This document shows, piece by piece, positions 1-5,829 of a stretch of DNA of 7,096 nucleotides. A program made the translations under genes and the position numbers. Numbering within the stretch: the first letter of the stretch is position 1; the number at the start of each line of letters is the position of its first letter. Origin of the DNA: Pseudomonadota bacterium (GTDB lineage Bacteria; Pseudomonadota; Alphaproteobacteria; Rhodospirillales; Magnetospirillaceae); contig JAEZFE010000021.1 of NCBI GenBank assembly GCA_023437865.1, forward strand, positions 1 to 7,096. Reading direction: 5' to 3'. Below the pieces are notes generated by a model. It was not told where the DNA came from and ran no database searches. It worked only from the letters and a program-made list of their open reading frames with translations.

Positions 1-365
1 TCCCAGACCCACCAGGCGCCCCACATGGGCTTGCCCCACAGGGCGCCGGTCACCAGGCAGATGAAGGTGAACGCCGCGCCCACCGGCGCGGTGGCGCGCG
101 CCATCAGATCGGCGAGCGGATGCTTCCAGATCAGCGCCATGGCCGAGCACACCGCCATGGTGACGTAGCAGAACAGCCCCATCCACGCCGCGGGAACGTG
201 GATGTACATGATACGCACGGACTCGCCCTGCTGGTAATCGGCGGGCGATCCCACCAGCCCCAGCCACAGGCCGGATGCGAGCGCAAGGATGGCGACGCCG
301 ATGGCCCACGGATAGACCACGGCGGCAAGCCGCATGAAGCGGGCAGGATTGGCAAAACGGTGCAT
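1..365 (-). CDS. ccmC: Haem exporter permease CcmC, 5' part (runs off the left edge)
   Basis: CcmC is the inner-membrane haem-handling subunit of the cytochrome c maturation system I; it passes haem to the chaperone CcmE in the periplasm. About 121 residues are present, roughly half of the usual 230-250. Hydrophobic segments lie near residues 13-37, 52-76 and 87-108. Two family signatures are visible: the VRIMYIHVPAAWMG stretch around residues 50-63 and the start of the tryptophan-rich haem-binding WWD motif (GKPMWGAWWVWD) at the window edge. The start is the ATG at 365, with an AAAGG ribosome site about 8 bases upstream. In alphaproteobacteria ccmC usually lies with ccmA/ccmB upstream and ccmD/ccmE downstream; here an unrelated gene lies upstream, so ccmA/ccmB are not adjacent on this side. 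The family call is firm; the C-terminus is outside the window. Confidence 0.93.
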   Translation of the reverse strand, partial: MHRFANPARFMRLAAVVYPWAIGVAILALASGLWLGLVGSPADYQQGESVRIMYIHVPAAWMGLFCYVTMAVCSAMALIWKHPLADLMARATAPVGAAFTFICLVTGALWGKPMWGAWWVW

Positions 366-501
366 GGGCGTAACCTTTACCGTCCTTCCGCGCTCAATTC
401 CAGCGGAGTCAGAACGCGCCGATGGATAGTAGTGACGTCTGCGCAAAATTCCATGGCTGGGGCGCCAACGTCTTAACCTCGGTCATCCGAATCCGAAGAT
501 T
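366..501. other. Intergenic region upstream of ccmC
   Basis: This 136-base gap separates ccmC from the YkgJ-family gene, both on the minus strand. Apart from the AAAGG ribosome site for ccmC I see no convincing promoter, terminator or RNA structure in it. ccmC may have its own promoter here or be transcribed through from the gene upstream. Confidence 0.4.
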
Positions 502-1230
502 TCAGCCGGCGACCAAATGAAGAGCACGGTCGGGCCGCGCCCCGGCCAGCCAGCGTTCTGCCAAGCGGGGCTGGTCCAAAAGCGCCGCCACGGCCGCCGC
601 CAGTTCCAGCGACACCAACACCTTGGGCGCACCCTTCTGAAGGGCCTTGAGCACGCCGGCCAGCGCGCTGTCGAAGACCCGTTCCGGCGTTTCCAGATAA
701 ACCGGCTTCAGCTCGCCCGCCGCCAGCTTGCGCCCCATCTCCTCGGGCTGATCGTGGCAGGCCTTGCAGAAGCCGGCATCGATGGAATGCAGCCCCCGGC
801 AGCGCAAGGGCCGCACCGCGTAGATGCGGCAGGCGCCATCGGCGCCGAGGAAGGGGCAGGGCAGCCCCGACCGCGCCCGCTCGCCAGTGCTCATGCCGCG
901 CGTCTGTCCATCCACAGTGCGCAGCGCGGCAACCAGCGGCGCCCGCTCGTCCTCGGGCAAGGCGGCCAGATGAGCGGCGACGCGTATCGCCTCGGGCACC
1001 GACACCCCCACCTGCTGGTGGCAGCACCAGCCGCAGCCCGCCTTGCAGGCCGAGGCGGGGGCGCTGAGCATGTAATGGACGTTGGTCCGGCGCGCGGTCC
1101 AATAGGATTCGGCGTGCTGGAACACCGCATCGAGCGCGGCGCAAACGGCGGCAACGGTGGGTTTGGGCCAGCAGCGGGCCAGTTCGGCGCGGGCGGCTTC
1201 GACCAGGAAATCTTCAGTGGCGGACAGCAT
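502..1230 (-). CDS. YkgJ-family cysteine-cluster protein (putative metal-binding)
   Basis: A soluble protein of 242 residues with the YkgJ/CxxCxxCC zinc- or iron-sulfur-type cysteine cluster. With the ATG at 1230 as residue 1, the cluster opens with C62, C66, C69 and C70 (CKAGCGWCC). It continues with C125 (CPFL), C134 (GACRIY), C144 (RPLRCRG), C155 and C158. This spacing, with the CPFL and CRIYAVRPLRCR blocks, is typical of the family. The metal and the function are not established for most members. An in-frame ATG at 1302 would add 24 residues and has a better GGGAAG ribosome site. I prefer 1230 because the extra residues look non-coding and 1302 would leave only 12 bases to the divergent start at 1315, with no room for promoters. 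No partner gene suggests a pathway. Confidence 0.82.
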   Translation of the reverse strand: MLSATEDFLVEAARAELARCWPKPTVAAVCAALDAVFQHAESYWTARRTNVHYMLSAPASACKAGCGWCCHQQVGVSVPEAIRVAAHLAALPEDERAPLVAALRTVDGQTRGMSTGERARSGLPCPFLGADGACRIYAVRPLRCRGLHSIDAGFCKACHDQPEEMGRKLAAGELKPVYLETPERVFDSALAGVLKALQKGAPKVLVSLELAAAVAALLDQPRLAERWLAGARPDRALHLVAG

Positions 1231-1314
1231 GGGCCGAAGCCTAGCGGCGGGACGGCACGCTTGCAACCCGGCGCAGCCTTGCGCAACCCAGCCGGGGCTC
1301 ATTACTTCCCTGCC

Positions 1315-1905
1315 ATGGACGCCCGCCGCCCCTCTGTCGCCCTCAGCCTTGCCCGCCTGCGCCGCACCGGTTCGGGCGACGGCCCCACCATGGCCGAGGC
1401 ATCGCGCCAGCTGGCCGAATGCTCGGACCTGATGCCGATTTTGTTCTTGGGCGCCCTGGGCATGGTGCCGTCGCCCGGCCTTCCCGTCGGCATGGTGTGC
1501 GGCAGTTTGGTGGTATGGCTGGCACTGGCGCCGCTGGTCCGGCGCGGCGGCGGGCGTGGGATGCCCCGCTGGCTGGCCGAGAAACGGCTACCGCCGGCGC
1601 TGCTGGACAAGGCCCTGCGGTTTCTGGTGCCGCTGCTGCGCCGCATCGAAAGGCGCACCGCCTGCCGGCTACCGCATCTGGCATCGGGCGCCGGCGAAGT
1701 CGCCGCGCGGCTGTCCATCGCCCTGCAAGGCGTGCTGCTGGCCCTGCCGCTGGGCAACCAGCCGCCCGGCGTCGCCATTCTGGCGCTGGCCGCCGGCCTG
1801 ATGTGGAAGGACGGCATGGCGGTGCTGGCCGGCCACGTGCTGTCGGCGGTGTCGGTGGGCCTGCTGGCGGGCCTCGCTTGGCTGGCCGTGCGGCTGACAG
1901 CGTAA
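1315..1905 (+). CDS. exoD: ExoD-family exopolysaccharide synthesis membrane protein
   Basis: A 196-residue integral membrane protein of the ExoD family (named from Sinorhizobium exoD, linked to exopolysaccharide production and alkali tolerance; biochemical role unknown). The N-terminus is a soluble stretch ending in the GDGPTMAEASRQLAE helix. The hallmark hydrophobic block near residues 39-75 contains LGALGMVPSPGLPVG. A basic segment with PRWLAEK and a second hydrophobic block near residues 130-195 (LALPLGNQPPG, then MWKDGMAVLAG) follow. This order and length match the family. The ATG at 1315 is preferred over an in-frame ATG at 1390 because the GDGPT region belongs to the domain; no clear Shine-Dalgarno is visible. 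It is divergent from the YkgJ-family gene and convergent with the broken hydrolase, whose end lies 9 bases away. Much longer upstream extension of the frame is only the antisense of the YkgJ-family gene. Confidence 0.85.
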   Translation: MDARRPSVALSLARLRRTGSGDGPTMAEASRQLAECSDLMPILFLGALGMVPSPGLPVGMVCGSLVVWLALAPLVRRGGGRGMPRWLAEKRLPPALLDKALRFLVPLLRRIERRTACRLPHLASGAGEVAARLSIALQGVLLALPLGNQPPGVAILALAAGLMWKDGMAVLAGHVLSAVSVGLLAGLAWLAVRLTA

Positions 1906-1914
1906 GCGCCGTTC

Positions 1915-2719
1915 CTAGCCGGCAAGCACGCGCGCCAGCACTTCGATCACCTTCCTGGGCTCGGTCAGATGGGGAAAGTGCCCGACCGCGTCGATAATCT
2001 CGAGATGGGCATGGGGCCAGCGTCCGATCAGATATCTGCCGGCCTCCACCGGCACCGCCGGATCATCACTCGGCTGAATGATGGTGGTGGGAATGTCAAA
2101 GCCGTCCAGCCGGTTGCGCAGATCCATCATGAACACATGACGCGCCACGGCGCAGGCCGCGTCGGGCCGCAAGGCCTTCAGACTACGGACGAACTCGGCG
2201 ATGGCCACGCGATTTCGCCCATCACCCACGGCCACCGGCGCGAATTCGTCAGCCCAGGCGCCGTAATCCTCGGCCATCCGCGCCAGTAAATCCTGGACCG
2301 CGGCGACATCGAAGCCACCGACATAGTCATCGTCGCTGGTATAGCGGGGAGCCCGGCGCGATCATCACCATGCGGCGAAATACTGAGGGTGCGCGCTGCG
2401 CCGCCAGCATTCCGATCATGCCGCTCATGGAATGCGCCACGAAGGTGCAGGGCAAGGACGACGTCACCTGGAGAACGGCAAGCAAATCGTCGGCGAAACC
2501 GTCAATGGCGGAGTCGGGCCGCGCCGAGTCCATCACCCAGTCAAACCGCACCACGCGGTAGCGGCGCTCGAACCAGGGAACCAGGGCGCGCCAGAAGAAC
2601 TGATCGGTACCAAAGCCGTTCCCCAGCACCACGGTCTCCGGGCCGGAGCCACTGACCAGAATGCGGTGCCGCCGTGCAACCGAATTCGGCGCAGTGGTCG
2701 TGATTGAGACGTCTTCCAT
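1915..2719 (-). pseudogene. RsbQ-like alpha/beta hydrolase split by a frameshift
   Basis: Two adjacent minus-strand reading frames together make one complete RsbQ-type alpha/beta hydrolase (RsbQ activates the RsbP phosphatase in Bacillus; plant D14/KAI2 are relatives). The first frame (2719-2327, ATG start) holds the oxyanion region NGFGTDQFFW at residues 34-43 and the nucleophile S97 in AHSMSG. The second frame (in sequence to 1915) holds the acid Asp in SDDPAVP and the catalytic His in GHFPHL. The break is at about 2338. After codon TAC (2341-2339), dropping one C restores the frame into the family's YVGGFD block, instead of reading on to an early TGA at 2329-2327. The whole catalytic triad is therefore intact apart from this one indel. 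It may be a recent pseudogene or a sequencing error. No rsbP-like or other partner is visible nearby. Confidence 0.85.
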
Positions 2720-2786
2720 GGCCCATGGTTAACACAGGGGCATTGTGCTCATTAAGGGCTTTGCAGCGGAAGAAAGCGCATGGCCA

Positions 2787-2826
2787 GAAACGACCAAGCC
2801 CCGCCGGAAAAGGCAGAGCTTGGTCG
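2787..2826 (-). terminator. Hairpin with short T-run beside repeat copy 1
   Basis: CGACCAAGC (2791-2799) and GCTTGGTCG (2818-2826) form a perfect 9-base stem with an 18-base loop. Read on the minus strand it is followed by TTTC. It lies just downstream of repeat copy 1 in the same arrangement as the tRNA fragment and its terminator at 3930-3966. It suggests that a tRNA gene once ended here. Confidence 0.5.
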
Positions 2827-2863
2827 ATGAATTCTCTAAGAAGAGAATGGCGCGCCCCGGAAG
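2825..2863 (-). repeat. Direct repeat copy 1: tRNA-Arg 3' tip plus flank
   Basis: This copy matches 3971-4008 over 38 of 39 bases, the only difference being one extra C at about 2858. Read on the minus strand it contains the acceptor end and encoded CCA of a tRNA-Arg. An ATTCTCT/AGAGAAT hairpin with a TCTT loop follows. Beyond 2863 the T-arm is not preserved, so no working tRNA is encoded here. It may be an old attachment-site remnant. Confidence 0.8.
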
Positions 2864-2998
2864 AGACACGATTTTACACACCTCTATCTCGCCCCATGTG
2901 CCCGAGGCCGACACCTATACCGCCCGATCGCCCGGCCATGGCAAAGGTACAGCACATAGGAGTATCATCTACTCAGATGTCTAAGGGGATACTTGTCC

Positions 2999-3751
2999 AT
3001 GCGGAAGATGTTGTTCGCCTTCGGAATGTTGCTGCCCGTCACGGCGCTGGCCCAGGGCTCGCTGCTCGATATGGGCAAGGCCGTGCTGCAACAGCAGATG
3101 AATCAGCCTGCCGCCCCGTCACCTTCATTGGGTACGCGCGGCCAATCCCTATCCGCCGCCGATATTTCCTCCGGCTTGAAGGAGGCGCTGCGCCAGGGCG
3201 CCAGCGCGGTGATCAGCCGACTGGGCCGCGCTGACGGCTTCAACGCCGACCCGCAGGTCCACATTCCGCTGCCCGCCACCTTGCGCAGCGTCCAATCAGG
3301 GCTGAAGCTGGCGGGCCTGTCCGGGGCCGCCGATGATTTAGAGCTGAAGTTGAACCGCGCAGCCGAAAGCGCCGCGCCGCAGGCCAAGCAGATATTCCTG
3401 AACGCCTTGGACCGCATGAGCCTGGACGATGCCCGTGCCATCCTGAATGGCCCCAAGGATTCGGCGACACAGTTCTTCAAGCGCACCATGACCCCCGATT
3501 TGAAGATTGCCATGCGTCCGGTGGTAGACCGCAACGTGGCCGAGGCTGGGGTGGTCAAGTCCTATGAAGCCATGACCGCGTCGGCCAAAGGCCTGCCCAT
3601 GGTGGACGAGGGCCGGGCCATGCTGACCGATCATGTGCTGGATTATGCCCTGGCGGGCATCTTCCGCTATCTGGCCGAAGAGGAAGCGGCCATCCGCAGC
3701 GACCCAGCCAAACGCTCGACCGAATTGCTGCGGAAGGTTTTCGCCAACTAG
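2999..3751 (+). CDS. Secreted DUF4197-domain protein
   Basis: A 250-residue exported protein of the DUF4197 family, which is common in Proteobacteria and has no assigned function. Residues 1-20 form a Sec signal peptide: basic MRK, a hydrophobic core, and an ALA cleavage motif before QG. There is no lipobox cysteine. The DUF4197 domain follows from about residue 50 to the end. Typical blocks are GLKEALRQGASAVISRLG, the VHIPLPATLRSV stretch, LNRAAESAAP, and a C-terminal ALAGIFRYLAEEEAAIR. The ATG at 2999 is chosen; AAGGGG lies 10 bases upstream. An in-frame TTG at 2993, only 4 bases from that site, would add two residues. It is divergent from the broken hydrolase and lies between two copies of a tRNA-end repeat, so it may be carried on a small inserted segment, although its base composition is chromosome-like. 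Confidence 0.88.
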   Translation: MRKMLFAFGMLLPVTALAQGSLLDMGKAVLQQQMNQPAAPSPSLGTRGQSLSAADISSGLKEALRQGASAVISRLGRADGFNADPQVHIPLPATLRSVQSGLKLAGLSGAADDLELKLNRAAESAAPQAKQIFLNALDRMSLDDARAILNGPKDSATQFFKRTMTPDLKIAMRPVVDRNVAEAGVVKSYEAMTASAKGLPMVDEGRAMLTDHVLDYALAGIFRYLAEEEAAIRSDPAKRSTELLRKVFAN

Positions 3752-3803
3752 GCCCGCTCCATCTCCAGACCGGCTTCCACGCCACACTCGGCGACAACCA
3801 AGC

Positions 3804-3852
3804 CATTGGATCCCTGTCGGCATGTTGCCAGGGATCCAATGAAGCTCATTGG
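3804..3852 (+). terminator. Long inverted repeat downstream of the DUF4197 gene
   Basis: CATTGGATCCCTG (3804-3816) is the exact reverse complement of 3829-3841, giving a 13-base stem with a 12-base loop, 52 bases after the DUF4197 stop. A second perfect hairpin, CCAATGA (3836-3842) with TCATTGG (3846-3852), shares bases with the first, so the two are mutually exclusive. There is no T-run, so termination would have to be factor-dependent or the structure does something else. Confidence 0.4.
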
Positions 3853-3929
3853 GCCGCTGCGCTTGTGTCGGGGGAATGGGCGCGGGGGAGACAGCGGAAA
3901 TGGTGGAAAGCGCCGCTCGTAGGCTGGCG

Positions 3930-3966
3930 AAAACGACGAAGCCCCGCACGATGGCGGGGCTGTCGT
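3930..3966 (-). terminator. Rho-independent terminator of the former tRNA-Arg gene
   Basis: GCCCCGC (3941-3947) pairs with GCGGGGC (3954-3960), and outer arms ACGAC (3933-3937) and GTCGT (3962-3966) extend the stem. On the minus strand it is followed by TTTT (3933-3930). It lies about 28 bases past the encoded CCA of the tRNA fragment, a normal place for a tRNA terminator. Confidence 0.7.
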
Positions 3967-3970
3967 AAAG

Positions 3971-4008
3971 CGATGAATTCTCTAAGAAGAGAATGGCGCG
4001 CCCGGAAG
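3971..4008 (-). repeat. Direct repeat copy 2: tRNA-Arg 3' tip plus flank
   Basis: This is the partner of the copy at 2825-2863, in the same orientation and about 1.15 kb away. Here the repeat continues without a break into a true tRNA T-arm, so this copy sits at the real end of a tRNA-Arg sequence. The ATTCTCT/AGAGAAT hairpin lies within it. Confidence 0.85.
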
Positions 4009-4038
4009 GACTCGAACCTCCAGCCCCCAGATTCGTAG
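3994..4038 (-). tRNA. tRNA-Arg(ACG) 3' half only: likely attachment site (attR type)
   Basis: Read on the minus strand from 4038, the pieces are in order: anticodon loop CTACGAA (anticodon ACG), 3' anticodon stem TCTGG and variable loop GGGCT. Then come T-stem GGAGG, T-loop TTCGAGT and T-stem CCTTC (one G-U pair). The 3' acceptor strand CGGGCGC, discriminator G and encoded CCA (3996-3994) complete it. The expected 5' partners (acceptor GCGCCCG, a D-arm, and stem CCAGA before the loop) are absent upstream of 4038. The gene is therefore cut exactly at the anticodon loop, a usual crossover region for tyrosine recombinases. It is not a working tRNA. An intact tRNA-Arg(ACG) is expected at the other end of the element, to the right. 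Confidence 0.85.
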
Positions 4039-4135
4039 AAGTGTGACGGAAATTTATCCCATTTGACCACTATACAGGTGCGGGGCAGGCCCGTCAACCC
4101 CATATTTTGAAAATCGGATTGCTATCGTCATGACC
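4039..4135. other. Element end next to the attachment site, no gene seen
   Basis: This stretch lies between the tRNA half and the HsdR-N remnant. It is AT-richer than the left chromosome and would be the terminal arm of the inserted element. I see no gene, and no recombinase arm site that I can name with confidence. Confidence 0.4.
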
Positions 4136-4422
4136 TCATATCGGCCCGTCGAGCTTGATGGCGTAGCCCACCTTCTCGCCCTTCTTCACGCCCACGTCAG
4201 CCGTGAATTCCGGGCCACCACATGCGGGTCGAAGACGTCGTAAGCCAGGGCGCTGAGGAACGGCATGATGAAGGCGTTCTTGGTCGCCTCCTCCGTCTCG
4301 ATGGTGTCCATCTGCTTGGCGATGCGTTGGGCACCCGAGCGGTTGGCAGCGAGGTCGATGGAAAATCGTGCCCGTACTTGCGGGATAGGGGCTGGCGGGG
4401 CTGCCGTCGTGCGAGAGGGCAT
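4136..4422 (-). pseudogene. HsdR N-terminal-domain protein remnant (truncated, frameshifted)
   Basis: This is the N-terminal piece of a protein of the type I restriction HsdR-N-like family often found in prophages and islands. The first frame (from ATG 4422) reads AKQMDTIETEEATKNAFIMP and then ALAYDVFDPHVV, a strong family match. At about 4211-4216 the frame shifts; continuing one frame over gives PEFTADVGVKKGEKVGYAIK, the next family block. This then stops at a TGA at 4136, where members normally continue with the nuclease core (ID.K-type motif). No catalytic motif remains, so it is not expected to act as a nuclease. It lies just after the Panacea gene on the same strand and about 100 bases from the element end, as if cut by rearrangement at the boundary. 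Confidence 0.75.
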
Positions 4423-4448
4423 AGGACGAGGACACGCCGCCCGCTAGT

Positions 4449-4928
4449 TTACGCGCTCTCGCTGCGAGCAGATTGATATTCGCGCGCCTTTGCCGGAAGG
4501 TCCAGCAAGCTGTAGCGGTCGGAGCTAGTCACGGGGTAAGTAGAATAAACCAGCTTTATGAAATCATTCCAATACAAGCCGCGCGTCACCTCAATTACGT
4601 GATCAACGGCCGCCTTTTCCTGCTCAGTTAATGATGGGCTGTAGCTATCATCCTTAAGTTTAAACATTAACTTCTTCGAGCCAAACATATTTGTATTGTA
4701 GCTCAAGTCAAACAACTCTGGATGCCTTTCGGCCGCCTCCTTCACGTCCCACACAAATGGGCCGTAATTGTCAAAGTACCAGTTAATTCCGGTAATTTGA
4801 CGCCCACTTTCCAGCGAGTGCTTCCAATCGGACAGATACACAAGCTTCGTAACACGAGCATTAGACAGTTCGTGCTTGTGGGGATATTTTTCCGCGATAT
4901 ATGCGATAACGTCTTCGATGGCAGCCAT
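4449..4928 (-). CDS. Panacea (DUF4065/SocA-like) domain protein, putative antitoxin
   Basis: A soluble 159-residue protein matching the Panacea domain. Visible motifs are VTKLVYLSDW (residues 26-35), GRQITG (42-47), the YGPFVWDV block (55-62), and a C-terminal LVYSTYP (126-132). The family includes Caulobacter SocA, a proteolytic adaptor that delivers the toxin SocB to ClpXP, and the PanA antitoxins that neutralise many unrelated toxins. By family this is the antitoxin partner of the gene directly upstream. Start ATG 4928 lies one base after that gene's TAA, with GAGAGG (4937-4942) 8 bases before it, so the two genes are translated from one message. The DNA is clearly AT-richer than the flanks (22 G/C of 60 at 4621-4680), which suggests transfer. 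The domain call is good; its partner and target are inference. Confidence 0.78.
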   Translation of the reverse strand: MAAIEDVIAYIAEKYPHKHELSNARVTKLVYLSDWKHSLESGRQITGINWYFDNYGPFVWDVKEAAERHPELFDLSYNTNMFGSKKLMFKLKDDSYSPSLTEQEKAAVDHVIEVTRGLYWNDFIKLVYSTYPVTSSDRYSLLDLPAKAREYQSARSESA

Positions 4929-4929
4929 T

Positions 4930-5769
4930 TTAGAGACCTCTCGATCCAGCGCTGCTCGGCTTCGGAATGTAGTCCTTCAACCGCGTGATCATCTCAGCTA
5001 GGTACACGTCTTGGCTTTGCATTGCCGTTTTTAGCTGAGCTTCGTCCCACCGATCGTTCTTGGTGGATTCTACCACCATAACGGCAATCGGGCGACCCCC
5101 CGCGTCTTTTATCCGCATTGCCGCATATAAGCGAGACGGCATGCTGAGCGCGTTGGCCACTTTTTTCGGGATGCTGTAATCCGCAAGGTGTCTATCAGCT
5201 CTTGCCGCTTTTCCCTGAGCAAACTGGTTATCAAAGTGCCAGCCATGCGCCCAGCCCTTGGCAATGCATCCTTGGGATATTGGATACTCTGGCCGACCCG
5301 CAGTTTTGTAACCCGGGTTAGCAGAATACCTGCCAAAAGAAACAAACCTATTATCCGCATCATCATAGATATAAAGCGTAATACGCTCGGTGTTCTCAGC
5401 CTCTCCACCAAAGGCTAGCTTGGTGGTCGCGAATCTGTATAAAAATCCCTCGAACACGTTCTTGATATTCTCGGACAATACCGTCATTTGAGATTTAAGT
5501 TCGAGATTATCCTTTTCTAATTTGACGAGCGTCTTTTCACTCCGGCTTCGCACCCACGTCACCAAGACTAGCACGACCGCAAGAACGGGAAAGGCAACGG
5601 GGAGCAGGCCAAGGACATTCGCGAGGAGGGCTGTCCGCACGGGGTACATTTTTGCAACATCCGGAGGGATGCTGTACGTGAGGAAAGCGCCCGTCACCGT
5701 GGTCAACATCACGAGGACGGGATTGAGCCAGCGGAAATGCTGGTCGATAAACCGCAATATCCAAGCCAT
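4930..5769 (-). CDS. Two-helix membrane protein with coiled coil and GAF-like domain
   Basis: A 279-residue protein with two membrane helices near residues 15-34 and 46-72 and a short loop between them. A charged coiled-coil linker follows (about 76-106; KTLVKLEKDNLELKSQM). A cytoplasmic domain resembling GAF runs from about 127 to 262: strand RITLYIYDD, SFGRYSANPGY, YPISQGCIAKGWAHG, then AAMRIKDAGGRPIAVMVVES and a closing helix. GAF domains bind small ligands, often nucleotides. No kinase, cyclase, nuclease or GGDEF domain follows, so the signal output is unknown. It is the first gene of a two-gene operon with the Panacea protein. By that position it would be the toxin or effector, perhaps acting at the membrane, but I know of no named toxin with this layout. 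Start ATG 5769 has only a weak ribosome site, but a strong promoter lies upstream. AT-rich codon use suggests recent transfer. Confidence 0.7.
   Translation of the reverse strand: MAWILRFIDQHFRWLNPVLVMLTTVTGAFLTYSIPPDVAKMYPVRTALLANVLGLLPVAFPVLAVVLVLVTWVRSRSEKTLVKLEKDNLELKSQMTVLSENIKNVFEGFLYRFATTKLAFGGEAENTERITLYIYDDADNRFVSFGRYSANPGYKTAGRPEYPISQGCIAKGWAHGWHFDNQFAQGKAARADRHLADYSIPKKVANALSMPSRLYAAMRIKDAGGRPIAVMVVESTKNDRWDEAQLKTAMQSQDVYLAEMITRLKDYIPKPSSAGSRGL
4937..4942 (-). promoter_or_regulatory. Ribosome binding site of the Panacea gene, inside the upstream gene
   Basis: GAGAGG lies within the last codons of the membrane GAF-like gene, 8 bases before ATG 4928. It fixes the start and shows that the pair is one transcriptional unit. 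Confidence 0.7.
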
Positions 5770-5800
5770 CTAGTAATGCCCGTCGCAATTGACGCAGGGG

Positions 5801-5829
5801 TTTATAGCCGCAAGTGCGCGAGCTGGCAA
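5801..5829 (-). promoter_or_regulatory. Sigma70-type promoter of the membrane GAF-like/Panacea operon
   Basis: On the minus strand TTGCCA (5829-5824) and TATAAA (5806-5801) are separated by exactly 17 bases, close to consensus at both boxes. Transcription would start near 5794, giving a leader of about 25 bases before ATG 5769. This is unusually strong for high-GC DNA and implies the operon is expressed from its own promoter. Confidence 0.62.

Larger units (their letters stand above)
2720..2998. other. Intergenic region between the broken hydrolase and the DUF4197 gene
   Basis: The gap separates two divergent genes. It contains the 2787-2826 hairpin, repeat copy 1 and the AAGGGG ribosome site (2983-2988) of the DUF4197 gene. 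The stretch 2864-2980 has no gene I can support. A tRNA-shaped fold of 2855-2940 on the minus strand was tried and fails. Confidence 0.5.

Noticed and set aside
1231..1302. An upstream ATG start for the YkgJ-family gene at 1302
   Set aside because: It has a better ribosome site, but the added residues look non-coding and it would leave 12 bases to the divergent exoD start. It remains possible.
517..1314. A long N-terminal extension of the exoD frame
   Set aside because: It is the antisense of the YkgJ-family gene, whose cysteine motifs are clear; it carries no family signal.
2584..2593. A further GGGCGCGCCA tRNA-end match
   Set aside because: Only ten bases match, inside the hydrolase coding sequence; a similar match in the HNH gene near 6740 is also coding. 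Both look like chance in high-GC DNA.
2855..2940. A second tRNA at repeat copy 1
   Set aside because: The T-loop GGTTCGA sequence is missing and the arms do not pair; only the acceptor tip and 3' flank are kept.
4000..4086. A full-length tRNA on the minus strand with the 5' arm taken from about 4086-4039 and a possible UCU anticodon
   Set aside because: The 5' acceptor GCACCTG leaves one mismatch and one wobble, no proper D-stem forms, and no anticodon stem closes around CTTCTAC. The ACG reading of the 3' half fits all elements from the anticodon loop onward, so only a half is called.
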